Shown here one piece after another: positions 1 through 12,534 of a stretch of 64,000 nt of DNA. The DNA is from Brachionus rotundiformis (lineage: Eukaryota; Rotifera; Eurotatoria; Ploima; Brachionidae). The notes under the pieces were generated by a model. It worked only from the letters and a program-made list of their open reading frames with translations. It was not told the origin of the DNA and did not search any database. Every line of letters starts with the position of its first letter. Within the stretch, counting starts at the first letter, position 1. Both the position numbers and the translations under genes were made by a program. The stretch spans positions 268,893-332,892 of the forward strand of contig JAESIW010000071.1 in the NCBI GenBank assembly GCA_016802295.1, given 5' to 3'.

Positions 1-1266
1 TATTTAATTCATTTAAAATAATTTATTATACTTAAGTTAATTTTTATGGAAGTTTTTCAATTTCGATATGCATAACAAAAAGTCTTTTGAAACAGAAAAT
101 AGCAAGCAGTAAAAAACTAAGTTTTTCTCCTTAGTTTTAATAATTTATAAGGTTTTAATTATTCATTTTATAAAGAAGTGATTTTTAATCATTTAAAATA
201 AGTAAACTAATCTTTCATAATTTTTTTTTATCAATTTAAAATTTTTCGTCATTTATTTATTACATTTTAACGATTTAAGACATATTTCGTTTTCAATTGG
301 CTTTAATATTATTTTACATAATAAAATGTTATCTTATCTTTCTCTGTTTTGTTGCCAAATATTTCAAATGTCTTTTACAAGCACGTTTAATTTCCTTATG
401 AAGATAAGAACAATTTATAAGATACCAACATTTATAATAAATATTTAAGTAATAATTTAATTTTTAAAGTACAAAGTCGAAGAGACTTATTTACTCGGCT
501 TAGGTAAGCCTTTGAGCAAACATTTTGCTATATTTAAAGAATATTTTATTAATTTTATTAAATTTTATTTTCTAAAAAGCTCAAAATATTTACCAAAAGC
601 ATTTAAAATCTAAAAAATAAAATAAATATAAAATTATTTTTAACAAATTGGGTCTAAGGCTTGAATTTGAACATTTAAAATTCTGGCCATTGGGTCAGAT
701 TGACTTAAGTTTAAAATTGATAATTTTTGTATTGCCTAGTAACAAAAAAGTCAAATTGACTCTTTAAAAATAAAAATATAAAGCACAAATCACCTAATAT
801 CAAAAAAATATTTGATGATGAGAACAAAGCTTAATGTTAATTAAGTTTAATATTTGTCTATAGCATTTGAGTTTTATCTTACCTGTTCAAAACCGTATTT
901 TTTTTTAAAATAAATTTAATCAAATATTTGCTCGGAGATAAAATTATCCTATCAGTTCAGTGTCATATTGTTCTGTGGTAAAAATAAGATAAAACTATTT
1001 TATTAGCTGAGTTATGCAATTAGATTATTATGCTTGGAAAAAAGCTTGTTTCCAATTGTTTACCAAGAAAAAAAATGCTAATTAGCCTCAAAGTCGCTTT
1101 GATATAAAACTTAATCATAATTTAAAATAACTTTTTGCTTGAAAAATTAAAACTCGTTCCGTAATTTAATAGTATATTTTATTTGGAAAAAAATTAAAAC
1201 CAAAAACAAACAATTAAAACTTAATGGCTTTGAATTTTTTTCATTAACATAATAATAACAAATAAA
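1..1266. other. Noncoding AT-rich sequence
   Basis: No open frame of note and no exon-like island with splice signals on either strand. This is the 3' flank of the minus-strand ETS gene that ends at 1267. Confidence 0.6.
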
Positions 1267-2638
1267 TTAAGTTGAAAAAGACCATTTCCATTCAAAGTCG
1301 CGGACCACTTTATCGCTGAATTGAAAAACTAATTGCTTGCCATATTCATTTGGTTTGTTTTTTTCCTTATCCAACTTTTTGAAAAATCCCTCCCGCCTTG
1401 AATAGCGCATGCCACGCGCCATTTTCTCATAATTCATTTTTTTATCACTTTTGCGATTCTTCTGAGCTCCCCAAAGATCGGCCACTTTGTCTGGCTTGAC
1501 AATTTTAAATATACCTTTGTCTTTATTCAGCCATTTGATGATAGATGGGTTAAATCTTTCATTATCCAACAAGTCAGCACAGAATTGCCACACATGCGGA
1601 CATCTCTTGACTTGGAAAAAAAAAATTCTATTTTTAAATTATTTTATTAAAGGTGGATTTTTATTGTACTTTTTTTCGGCTGGTTTGGGTCCACTTCCTT
1701 TTTTGGCTTCACTGGCTTGTCTTTGACATTGACCGTATTGCTCGACGATTGATTGGAATTGGAAGACGACGTTTCGTCAACTAAAGAAAAATGTCTTTTT
1801 TTATAAGGCACAAATGGCTTGTCTCTTCTACTATCTTGTTCTTCTGCATGCAATGGTTCGCTTTTGGCCAACTGATGTTGGTTATTCAAAATTTCAGGAA
1901 AATTTCCAAATATTAATTTCAAATAGTCTTGATTTACTTTTGCCAATGGTTAAAATTCCAATTTCTAACAATAAATTAAAATAGTCACCTGTTTGTGTTT
2001 GTTGTTGTTGTTGTTGTTGTTGCTGCTGCTGCTGCTGAAGACATTCTCGGCTTTTTTCCATGCTCTTTGCGTTCTGGCTTTGCTTCAAGAGTTGATTGAA
2101 AAGCAGCAAGAAATAGTTGAATTGCTGCAATGGCTGCGGCAAGGCATTGTTTTCTGGAACGCTTTCTTCGACAAAGGTTTGTGCATAGGCGTGAGTGGAA
2201 TGCGTCGGATTTTGGGCTCTATTCACAGAGTTAAAGCTTTGGTAGTTGTTCACATATTCGTCAAGTAAACCGGTCTCGACGGGCTCCTGCTTAAACACTT
2301 CCATTTTGCGTCCCAGAGTGTCTTGATTAAGAAATGGTTAAAATAGGTTAAAAAAGCAAATAGTTTAGGGTACCCAATGGGGCTGGTTGGTACACTGGTT
2401 CTGGTTTGCGGAGGCATTTGAAAGATCTGTTGCGACGGGAGCACGATGGCCTTGGAAATTCCTCCGAAGTACGATGCTCTGGCTTATTTAGGTAAAAGTA
2501 CTCGTTCAAGTCAAACTCTGGCTCTTGGGACGCGTAGCTTTTGTCTGATTCATCTTGGTTGTAGTGTCTATACAAGTTCCGATTGCATATTATATTGTAT
2601 TTGGGCACCTTATCATCATTATAATTGATCATTTCCAT
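1267..2638 (-). CDS. ETS-domain transcription factor, copy A
   Basis: Four exons (2638-2374, 2321-1989, 1936-1670, 1610-1267) give 402 aa. All introns are GT-AG, 50-60 nt, and frame is kept throughout. The ETS DNA-binding domain fills about residues 293-390, beginning HVWQFCADLL and containing IKWLNKDKGIFK, VADLWG and the recognition helix YEKMARGMRYSRREG. The two arginines that read GGA in this family are present (ARGMR), but the usual YYK that follows is SRR, and the loop before the last strand (KQLVFQF) is extended. Upstream is a low-complexity region with a run of about 13 Gln encoded by CAG/CAA near the end of exon 2, then a Ser/Asn-rich and Lys/Pro-rich linker. A nuclear sequence-specific regulator is expected. 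Domain order (C-terminal ETS) suggests the ESE/ELF or SPDEF side of the family, but the subfamily is uncertain. The start is the first ATG of exon 1; an upstream exon cannot be excluded. Confidence 0.85.
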
Positions 2639-5600
2639 AACAAAAAAAATAAAAAAAAAAAATGTTTCTAAATTAAAATTTTTGATATGAGGAATTTTCA
2701 AAGCTCGAAACAAGGTAAAATATTTTAACAAAAAAGAAAGAGAAAGAGAGAATTGGTTAAAAAAACAACAAAATAAAAATTTAAAGGTGTTCAAGATCTC
2801 AATTGAAGAAAAATATTTTTTAAATTTAAAAAAATAAAAAAAAAACTTGAATTGTAATATTATGAATATATGAAACTATAGTAGTTATATTTCTATGTAA
2901 TTTGGAAAAGAGATTTACCTTTTATTATTTAACGAGTTCTTGTAACTAAGAGTTAGAATGACAACAATGGAAAGCCGACAAAAAGGAACCGATATTAAAA
3001 TAGTTTTCTTGTTCTATTAAAAAATAAAAATATAAAGTAAATTACAATGGTTTAAAATTTGGCCAACTAAACAAACTTTAATTTTAAAATTTAAATATTT
3101 TTTTATTTGATTATAATATACTAAAATTAGAAGCTAATATACTAAGTGTTTTCTTATCTTATTTTTTAATAAAAAAAATAAAATATAATATAATCAAAAG
3201 CGATAATAAAAAATTAAGATATTTACAAAAAATTTGGTTTAAGATTATTAAAAAGTGGAAGCAATCATAATGAACCAAGTTTCCGTCCAAAACTGAAATT
3301 GCCAAAGAGCTAAGATAACTTTAAATCGTGTTAGTAAAAAAAAAATAATTTAGTTTAGACAAGATTTTTTAATATAAATTAAATTTATTTGAATATTAAA
3401 TGAACCTACCTGGAAATGATGTGAATAGTAAAATACTTGCCAACACTTACCATTTTGAGAAAAATGAATTTAAAAATAAAAAAAAAAAACCAGAAAATTG
3501 TTCAAGTTTATTTATCAAACTAACATTCAATTAAATATGGTATTTATGTCGATTCAACAATTAAGCAATTTTTTTTTATCAAAATTTATTCTCATGATTC
3601 GAATTATAATGATATAATATTTTTCTTCTAAGATATAAAAGTTTTGATCTAATGAGTATTTAAATTTTTTTTTAATTAAAACTTACCTTTTGTATTAAGG
3701 CAGCCTATTTCGAAATTTAATCTTACTAATTATTATAAATGATTAAGAAATTGAAAATGTTGAAATTTTTTAAAATAAATCATTCTTTAAAGCTGAATAT
3801 GTATTTGATTAATAACTAATGTTTTCTATTTTATCACACATAAAGCAAAAAGGAAAAAAATTGTTTTAATTTATGCTTAATTGCCAAAATACCAACCTTG
3901 GTAAAGGAGTTTTTTCAATATTTGCATTTTTTTTATTCTTAATTTCAACTGATTATAAAATTAAGTGAACCAAAAAGCCGCTCTTTCTTACAAACAAAAG
4001 TCTATACGAAATACTAGAATAGAATTTAATTAAACAACAAGGTGGCAATTTAGGTTTTAAAGGTAAAACAAACTCCCAAATAGTCTTAAGCCTACAAATA
4101 TCTTAGCTATGCTTGGGAAGGCTAAAATCTTAAACTTGCTTAATTTATTCAAAGAAACTTTTTGGGCAAAAAGTAAATTGGTTGTTGGTACTTGGAACTT
4201 AATTGAAAAAAAGTAAAAATACTTTACTTTCATAAGTTGTCATCAATCTAAAATAAAAAAAAGATAAATTCTATTTGATCATAGAATCAACAATTTCAAA
4301 TGTGAATAATTTAATTAAGAATAACTTAAATTTCTGAATTATTATTCCAAAGAGAACTCAACCATAGCTTATTCAAAAATAAAATGAATCATCATTTTTT
4401 AATTTAACTTCTTTTGTGTAAGTTAAAATAAAATATTTATTTAATTTCTTGATTTTCATTTAAGAAGAAATCAAATTTAAAGGAAGTAAGGTAATTTATA
4501 AGTGGGCTTTAGTAACTTAATGCAGACTTTTAAAAAGTAATTTATTTGTTCCCATTCAGAAAGACAAAATCAATATTCAAAGCCATTTTATTGAAAGACA
4601 CAGTAAGTCTAAGTCAAAGCAGAATTCAACTGATACTTTTACTAATTAAAAGCATAATTTATTTTTTAAAATTCTAAATTTAAAATTTTACACTTGAACA
4701 ATTTAAGACATAATTTGGAAAAATTTCCAATTTAAATGAGGAGAAGCAAGACTGCATTTTAGAATAAGAAATACTTTATCAAATATAAATGCCAGAGTCG
4801 TGCCTCAAACATAACCATAAATTTTATTTATTAAATTAAAGTTAATTTATAAATTTTTTGATCTATTTCTAAATGTACACACTGGCTGGTTATTGCTGAT
4901 CTTTACTTTTTTAATTACTGGTTCATAATTTTTCATTAGGTAACAAGAATAATTAAACTTGAAGAAATTTTTCAAATTTTTAATTTAAAAAAGTCGTCTA
5001 ATCAAAAACAAATTTTGTTAACTTAGAACAATCAATTATCTGGTCAAAATGTCATTAATTTAAGTAAAATTAGTATAAAAATGTCATTTAATTATTGTTT
5101 TAAGTGTATAAAATTTTAAGTTTTTTCCAAATAATATTATAAGTCGGTTTGATAGTCATTAATGATGATAAAAATATATATTTTATTCTAAAATATTTTT
5201 TTTTATTTATATAAGAAAACTATTTATTTTTATTTAATCAAATTCATATTTTTGTTTAAATTTTTTTTTAAGCTTTCACTTTAGTATAATATTTAAGAAA
5301 ATACAGACGTTCCAAATTATAAAAGACATCACAATCAAAAGATAAAATAACCACATTTTTCTACATAATAAATCTTTAAATTAAATTAAGATAGTTAAAT
5401 TGGAATTTTTGTATGAAAATTATATATTTTGAATTTTTTAAAAGTTTGATAAAAATTGGTTAAAATAAAATAATTTTATAATATTTGAAATCCGCGTTTT
5501 GTCCTGAAAATATTTTTCTAATTATCTAAGTATATTTTTTTTAAAGAGGCAGATAAGCAAATTGATCATAATTAAAATAAATCTTTGTAAATAAAATAAT

Positions 5601-6013
5601 CTCAAATTTTAGCATAATATATTTAATTTGGGAAAAAATTTTTAATTAAAAAATAATGATTTAAAAAAAATAATCAAAAAATTTATTTTAATAAATTTTA
5701 ATAAAATTTACTTAGTCTTAATTCAAAAATAGAAATAAAAATCTTTGATAATAAAATAGTTTGAATATTTATCATTCACCATTAAAGATTTAAAAAAAAA
5801 AATCAACCTTGAATTAAGACTTACATTTAATTACTTTCTTCAATTGAAAAAAAGTAATCAACAAAATTGAAAAAAAATTTAAAATCATATCTACTACAAT
5901 AATTAATTACTGACCATTATTTAAAAAATAAAAACCAATATATAAATCAATATTACGTAATATTTTGATTTGATATAATCAGATCAAAAATTTAGACACT
6001 ATTTTTGTCTTAT
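2639..6013. other. Intergenic AT-rich sequence between the ETS genes
   Basis: Roughly 3.4 kb with no convincing exon. It consists of A/T homopolymers and short degenerate repeats. It contains the promoter of copy A and the 3' flank of copy B, but no individual element can be supported. Confidence 0.55.
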
Positions 6014-7007
6014 CTAAACTTGTGGTTGATCACCTGGTCTCATGAAAGAACGCAGCCAATCACAGTGCAATGAAGCTTTATAGCTAAACTTGTATACAAG
6101 TTTTTTACCAAAACCATCTTCTTTGGTCACAATATCAAAATAACCACCCTCTTCACGAGAGTAACGAATTCCTCTAGCCATATTTGGATAGTCCATTTTT
6201 TCTTTATTAGCCTTTTTTTTACCCCATAAATTGGACACCTCATTTGGTGACAATCTTGATTTAAGTCGATAACAAATATTAAGAATAATAATTAAAAATA
6301 AAATCTTATCGCTTACATTTTAAATAAGCCTTTTTCTTTATTCAGCCATTTGATGAATTTACCATTAAATTCTTCACTTTTCAACAAATCCCTCAAAAAT
6401 TCCCATACATGCAAACAATCTTTCACTAACAAATAAATTAATTACAACATTCATTAAAAAATCATTAGTAATACTATTTTCTGGCTTCTTTTTTGGCTTA
6501 GTGTTTTTTTTCAGCCGCTTTACCACAACATACGACATTCGTTTCCCCTCTAGCTCCACATCACAATTCTTAAACTCATCTCCTTTCCAATCACTGTTCG
6601 GAGTACAAGGCTCCGAAGAACCTCTACTATTCGAACTGTTATCAAAAGAATTGTTGTTTGGATCTTCCAGAAAATTTGGTCTATTGCATGCATTCTGGTT
6701 CAAATAGACATCATTGGGAAAATCCAATGTATCAAAATCTAATGAATTTCTGGAAAGACCTATCAAGTCTTTAAAATATAAAAATTAATAAATGTCTACT
6801 AATATTTGCCAAAGTTTACCATCTACATTAATATCATCTAGTGATGGTGTTTGGTAATCATTGTATATTGGAGATTGCTGAACCTGCTGATCTGAAGATA
6901 AAAAGTGTTACTTGCATTAAATGCTTTCTATTCATCAAATTACCGAATCTATAGCCATCTATAGTCTGGTACTGGCAAAAATCAAAGTATTGGTATTGTG
7001 TATTCAT
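6014..7007 (-). CDS. ETS-domain transcription factor, copy B
   Basis: Five exons (7007-6944, 6891-6820, 6768-6475, 6425-6317, 6254-6014) give 259 aa. The ETS domain covers about residues 147-245 and starts LHVWEFLRDLL, then IKWLNKEKGLFK, VSNLWGKKKA and the helix YPNMARGIRYSREEGG. It shares the atypical RYSR with copy A and the unusually long turn before KKLVYKF, so the two genes are tandem paralogues and not independent ETS members. The N-terminal half is Asn/Ser-rich with no recognisable domain; there is no Pointed/SAM domain. It is shorter than copy A and lacks the Gln run. In both genes an intron falls just before the domain (phase 1, ahead of HVW); copy B has one additional intron inside the domain. 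DNA binding to a GGA core is likely because both helix arginines are kept; the actual targets are unknown. Confidence 0.85.
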
Positions 7008-9504
7008 TTTAATTCAGCAGTCAGCTAAATTTTAAGGGATCTAGACAAAAATGAAATAAAACGCTTAAAAATTGATTTTAAAAAAATAATATAAATTATA
7101 AAATGAATATTAAGCTCTCATGATTTAATAAAATGCAAATTTTGATTTATTAGAACAGGATCAAATATTTAAGATATCAGAAAATAAAAATCTGAAATTT
7201 AATAAATTTTTTTTTATTTCAATAGAATTAGTAGAAAAAAAAATTTATGAAAAAAAAAGTAAAAAAAATTCGCTCTGTATCATTAGAACAGCTTATGTTT
7301 AAAATTACAGGTAAAATCTAGCTTTTTGATAAATATTTTTCAAATAAATTTTTGCTAAATTTTATATGGATATCATAAAAACTATTTCACTAGTCTTAAA
7401 TAAACCAAGCATATTTTATAAAATTTATAAAATAAATTTGATTATAATTTTCTCCATATATTCTTAAATAGTTTTTTCTCATTTTCTCTCTCTAAAATTT
7501 CATATTATTTTAGATTTTATAATAAACCTATTTATGTAATGTAAGAATCTAATATAAATCACACGAATATACCTTTATCGTATTTAGTTGAGCCTTTTAT
7601 TTTAAAACTTAATTGCGCACTGGAAAAAAAATGCCTTCTTAAGCTAATTTAAAAGCCATAAGATATTCATAATTTAACATTTTTTTATCTATCTGAAAAA
7701 AAAGCATATTGAAGACAATATTTTTATCAAACTAATATTAAACAATATCATATATAATAAATCGGCTTGGCAATTTTATTTCTAATTAGATCTCACCTAC
7801 AAAGCTAGAACAAATTAAATCAATTCGAAATTTTCTCTTAGATGTGAATTTAAACAAAATTAAATTATTTTTTCTAAAGGCCTTTCTATGATTAAAAATT
7901 TTATTTTATAAAATTGTTTCAAGCTTTTTATCGATTTCTCTTGACAAGATTTTCTATGAGACAAATGAATGCACCCAAGTGAATGAATAGATCACTTAAA
8001 TGGCTATTCATTTAATTCATATTTTAATTTAAATTAAAAACAATTTGCAAAATTGATTTAAAATAGCATATTCCTAAAATCTTATATTGACAACGAATAA
8101 CTATATTTATAAAAAACTTAGCTTTAATTGAAAGTAATACTTCGAGTCAAAAAAAATAAATGTTTAATTTTAATATTTCTAAATAATGACAAAAGACTTC
8201 CTCTAAAAACTATTTTTGTATGAGTCGATAAAACATTGATCAAAGAAGTATAGATTTAAAAAAAAATTTGTCTTTAATTATTTCTTTATTTTACTAAAAA
8301 TATTTAAAATTTCTCAATTTAATTCTAATATTAGAAAAAAACCCATTTATTTGATACTTGGAGATTACCAAGCAATTTTCCACGCTGCCTGTAGTAACTA
8401 TTGCTAACTAATTTGCCTTAAAAATATAATTATATACCTTGAGCATTTAGATCAATGTATTAAATTTATTCTTCTGTTGCTATGCTAAATTTTTTCAGCT
8501 TCTAAATAAAATAATTTTTTTGATATAATACTCAAGAATATTTTAAAATTTATTGACCTAATTATAATTTTTTAATCCAGAGAGAGTGGCTTATCTTATC
8601 ATGACCCATGAATACTAACTTGATTTATTCAATTCAAATGACGAAAATATTCTTAATTTATTAATCAGTAATCTAGAAAAACTTAAAAAAATAGATAAAT
8701 TGTCCAAAAATAAACTTCATTATCTTTTTGGTGGTGATAAATTTTGAAAAAAAAAATTTTTAAATAAATTTAAAATGTATGATTATAATTCATCGTTATT
8801 TTTTCTGTTTAAAATAAAAATTAAAGTGATCATTCTTTTTGTGATCAAATTGATAATTAATTTTAAATATACAAGTGCACCAACTAATTAATTGATTAAT
8901 AGGCTAATAATAGTTAAAAATTACAGATATGGTAATTCTTAATAAGTTTAGTGATGCTTAATTTTAAATCAATTACCTTTGTTTATTTATTTAAAAAACT
9001 AAAGTTTGGTAGAAACCCAGACAGGTGGGAATGGAGCTTAGTTCTTCCTTCAGCCCAATGATTTGAATAGAATGATTAGTTATTTGGTTAGTTTTTTTCT
9101 AAATAAAAAAATATATACATATTATTAAATAATCAATTACCTTTGTGTAAATCGAATTTAAGTCTTCATATATTGTAGAAATTCTGTACAAATAATGTGT
9201 CAATGTATCTTATACCATCAAGCCCCTTTGGCAAATTAAAAAGTTTATTTAAAAAAATGGTTATCTTGTCACTAATTTACATCTTTTTAGTAAAAAACAA
9301 TAAAATATCACAATATTTAATTTTCCCATCGGAAGAAAAGTTCCATAATTGTTTTAAAAAAAATATGAGTATATTTTTGCAGGTCATTAATTCTTTTTTA
9401 TAGAATCTCTTGAAGTAAAAAATTTCTTTTAAATTGGTGATAAATAAGGCTAATGGGCAAACAATCATGTTTTTAGTACAATAAACAAAAAGCTTTTAAT
9501 TTAG
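7008..9504. other. Intergenic AT-rich sequence
   Basis: No gene found. It holds the 5' side of ETS copy B and the promoter side of the membrane-protein gene at 9505. The only structured element is a small retrotransposon insertion at 8967-9146, listed separately. Confidence 0.55.
8967..9146 (-). mobile_element. 5'-truncated LINE 3' end with 16-bp target duplication
   Basis: The 16-mer AATCAATTACCTTTGT occurs at 8967-8982 and again, identical, at 9131-9146. The 148 bp between them begins on the low-coordinate side with TTATTTATTT, which read on the minus strand is an A-rich TAAA-type tail. The body contains GGAATGGAGCTTAG followed by CTTCCTT and CCCA, resembling the 3' region of the larger LINE relic near 61.9 kb and a second copy near 32.2 kb. 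This is the expected product of a heavily 5'-truncated target-primed insertion. It has no coding capacity. Confidence 0.7.
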
Positions 9505-10730
9505 ATGAAACTATTATTCTTGATATATATATACATATTTATATTAAATGAGTGCAAATCACAAAATACAGGTCTAAGATTTTCTGTCGCTTGCGGTCGG
9601 TTTCAAGATAACGAAAAGCTTTTCTTTGGCAAATGTACCCTAAATGGAAATTCCTATGCAAGACTTTTTGAATTTACAGATTATGTCCTTAAAAGTGATC
9701 CAAATTTAGACTTGGATGATTTTTTACGAAATTATTTGACCAAAAATGCAACCCAATATTTCAGAAAAACTTATACAAATGATAGTTATATCAAAAAATT
9801 AGATCTCTTTATAACAGAATTGTCCTCGGTGACAGATAAGCTAAAAACCTCATTGTCAAATGTTAAGGTTTCAGAATTTTTCGACGCAGCTAAACGTAAT
9901 GCAGATGCTTTTTATTAATTTTTTAAATAAATTAATATTTTTAATTAAAGCTTCAAATTTTAGCAAAGTCTTAGCAGAGATAATTGACGAAAGAGACAAG
10001 CTTCAGATAATTGATTGGGATCAATATCAAGAAAAGTACTGTAATCAAGAGATTGTCTCATTTTGTAAATCGGCCAAAGATTTACTAGATGTAAATTATG
10101 TGAAAGAATTGCCAGAATCAGTTCTTGGACTGCTGGAATTCATTTTCGAAAGGGGCTATACATTAATTGATTATCTATTTCTATTACGTAATTTAATAAT
10201 ATTTTTAATTAATTTATTTATTAAAAATTAATTTAAGCTGAAAAAAATTTCATTCTTCAAAAATTGAAAAAAATAGATTCCCAAGGCACAAAAGGAACCC
10301 TTCTTTCCGAAGTACACGAAATTATGGGTGAGAATTTCTACTTTGGCCATTGAATAACATTTTAATAATTAAAAATTATAGAAACTAGATTATTTAATTA
10401 TATGTTGGAGTTTTTTAATGGTAGTTTGCCAAGTTTTACTACCAAAATATCAACCACTAGCACAATCAAAACGACAACAACGAAAAAAGAAAAAGTTTTA
10501 AGTAATTAATTACAATTATATTAGATTTGTCTGTTAATTAATTTTTTTTAAAAGAAATTGTTGCTGTTGAGCAGTCTGTTTATTTGTCTATTCCATTGAC
10601 TATTTTATTTGTGACCATAGTGGCCACTATCATTATGGTCGTATTAAAATCATATAAAAAGAATTTAGTAAAAATTAATAATGATAATGAAATCGCTCTA
10701 CCCGATATTGATAGGTCTACAAATTTTTGA
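9505..10730 (+). CDS. Unknown type I membrane protein, copy 1 of a tandem pair
   Basis: Five exons (9505-9895, 9951-10187, 10238-10327, 10382-10501, 10555-10730) give 337 aa. An N-terminal signal peptide (MKLLFLIYIYIFIL, then about SQN) is followed by an extracellular region of about 245 residues, a Thr-rich stalk (STTSTIKTTTTKK), one TM segment (YLSIPLTILFVTIVATIIMV) and a cytosolic tail of about 30 residues. The ectodomain has a C-x13-C pair (C..NEKLFFGKC) and a second pair C-x7-C, N-glycosylation sequons and otherwise predicted helix. The downstream gene at 11086 shares length, topology, the C-x13-C spacing, LFFG and a C-terminal G-TK-SEV motif, so the two are tandem paralogues. I do not recognise the family. 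A surface receptor or adhesion role is only a guess from topology. Confidence 0.8.
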
Positions 10731-11085
10731 TATGAATAAAATTTTTCTTTTATTTAAAACTCGAAAAAAAAACTAAATAAATATTTTAAAATTTTTTTTA
10801 AGTTTAATTTTTTAAATTTTAAATCTAAAAAGAGCTTGTTGGTCATTCAAAACGGAATATAAGTAATATAAAAAGCTGAAAAAATTAATTAATTTTAGAT
10901 AAAATTGAAATAAAATTAAACATAAAAGATAAATTCGAGAAAATCACTTGATATAATAGTTATGAAGCTTTTTAAACAATTAAAAAAGATTAGATAGTAC
11001 CGAAATATCTTTTTTTATATTCAATCTAAAAATCAGACCATTCAAGAATAAAAAAAAATTTACCAAATATATATTTTTGTTCTAA
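10731..11085. other. Short intergenic spacer
   Basis: 355 bp of AT-rich sequence between the tandem membrane-protein genes. It must carry the terminator of copy 1 and the promoter of copy 2; no specific site stands out. Confidence 0.6.
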
Positions 11086-12409
11086 ATGACCATCTGGAAA
11101 TTATTTTTAATTTGCGTAATGCAAATTTCGGCATTTGACCAAGTTAATACAGTTAATCTGTTCATTATTCAATGTAGCAAGGCTCAAAAGAATGAGCTTT
11201 TATTTTTTGGTACATGCTATGGCCAAAATCAGAACATTTATCCAAGAATAATGGACATTGTTTCAACAATAAAAAGTTTTAATCCTAATTCTACATTGAA
11301 TCAATTTCTATCTGATTACATATTTTTGAATTCAACAAAATTTTTTGAGCAAAAATATGAAAATAATTCAGAGTATTTGGACAACCTATCTGGTATTTAA
11401 GTTTTTTCCAAAATTAATCAAAACTAACCATATTCAGAATTAAAGACACAGCTTACAAATTTTTTGTCCAAGATGGAAACAAGCCTATCAGATGTGACTA
11501 TAGCCGACTTTTTGTCAACATTTGAAAGTTATTAATTAATGCTAGTATTTAATTAAATTTAACCAAAATTTTATTTTAGAGTCATCATTCGACTCGACAG
11601 TTAAAAAAATAATAACTAATAATGATAATTACATAAATTCATTAGAATTAAATGATACATTGCGTAACAACCTTACCTGTCAAGAAGGTTTGCTTTTAAT
11701 AGATAGAATTTTGTCTTTTTTTCCTTAATTTTAATTGTCTAGGAACTTTTTGTCAATTGACTACTAAAATTATGAATATTAGATTTTCAAATGAACTTAA
11801 CAGTCTAACAATTAAGGAATTTCTAAATCATTTTGTCCAAAATGGATTTAATTATTTGAATAATATATTTTTAACAAGTAAAACTGACTCCGTAGATATG
11901 ATGAGAAATTAGATTATTTTTTTAAACTAGATGATAAACGAGAAGCTGAAAAAACAATAGAAAATTGGAACAATAAAGGAACAAAAAACATCAAAATGTC
12001 AGAGGTAGCCAAATTTATTGGTAAGTTAGCACATATTATTTTGTTCTAAAAGTTAGTAAATGACTATCTAATTAAAGATAATAGACTCATAGGTGAAATA
12101 TTATATGAGTATGAGCCATTAAAAACTACTGTAAAGACATCCACAACCAAGCCTATCAAAAAGACCACAACTCGTGCACCAAAAGTCATTGGTAAAAGAG
12201 TAAAACAGAAAACAACTTATTAAAATTTTTATTTAGATGAAGTCGCTGTTTCCAAAGCAGTCATATGGACAATACCACTTTTGATTTTGTTCGGGGCAAT
12301 ATTTGCATCCATCGGTATTGCCCATTATGTTTACAAATTTAGGCCTATCATTGATAACAAAATCGATGACAAAATCAATGAGATGGAAAGCAAGATAATA
12401 AAATTTTAA
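11086..12409 (+). CDS. Unknown type I membrane protein, copy 2 of a tandem pair
   Basis: Seven exons (11086-11392, 11438-11527, 11580-11687, 11743-11877, 11931-12020, 12078-12191, 12237-12409) give 338 aa. Order of parts: signal peptide (MTIWKLFLICVMQISA), ectodomain, Thr-rich stalk (TTVKTSTTKPIKKTTTR), TM (VIWTIPLLILFGAIFASIGI) and a charged tail of about 35 residues. The ectodomain has CSKAQKNELLFFGTC (C-x13-C) and C-x5-C (CQEGTFC), and many N-x-S/T sequons. Inside the protein a unit with N-x-FL-xx-F/Y, then a helix, appears twice (around STLNQFLSDYIF and TIKEFLNHFVQN), each followed by an amphipathic helix ending in ADFL or SEVAKFIG. The two extra introns relative to copy 1 point to an old duplication. 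Family and function unknown. Confidence 0.8.
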
Positions 12410-12534
12410 ATTTTTTCTAACTTTATTATGTGAAATATTATCGTAATAAATTTTAATAATCATATTTTTAATTACTTTAAAATTTGGAAACAACACAGAA
12501 AGACAAATATTATTCCTTATTTACGAATGAATTA

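Noticed and set aside
12484..12534. In-frame extension upstream of the PGAP2-like copy A start
   Set aside because: It begins with TTG, has no ATG, and the downstream ATG at 12535 aligns with the start of the paralogue at 18976.
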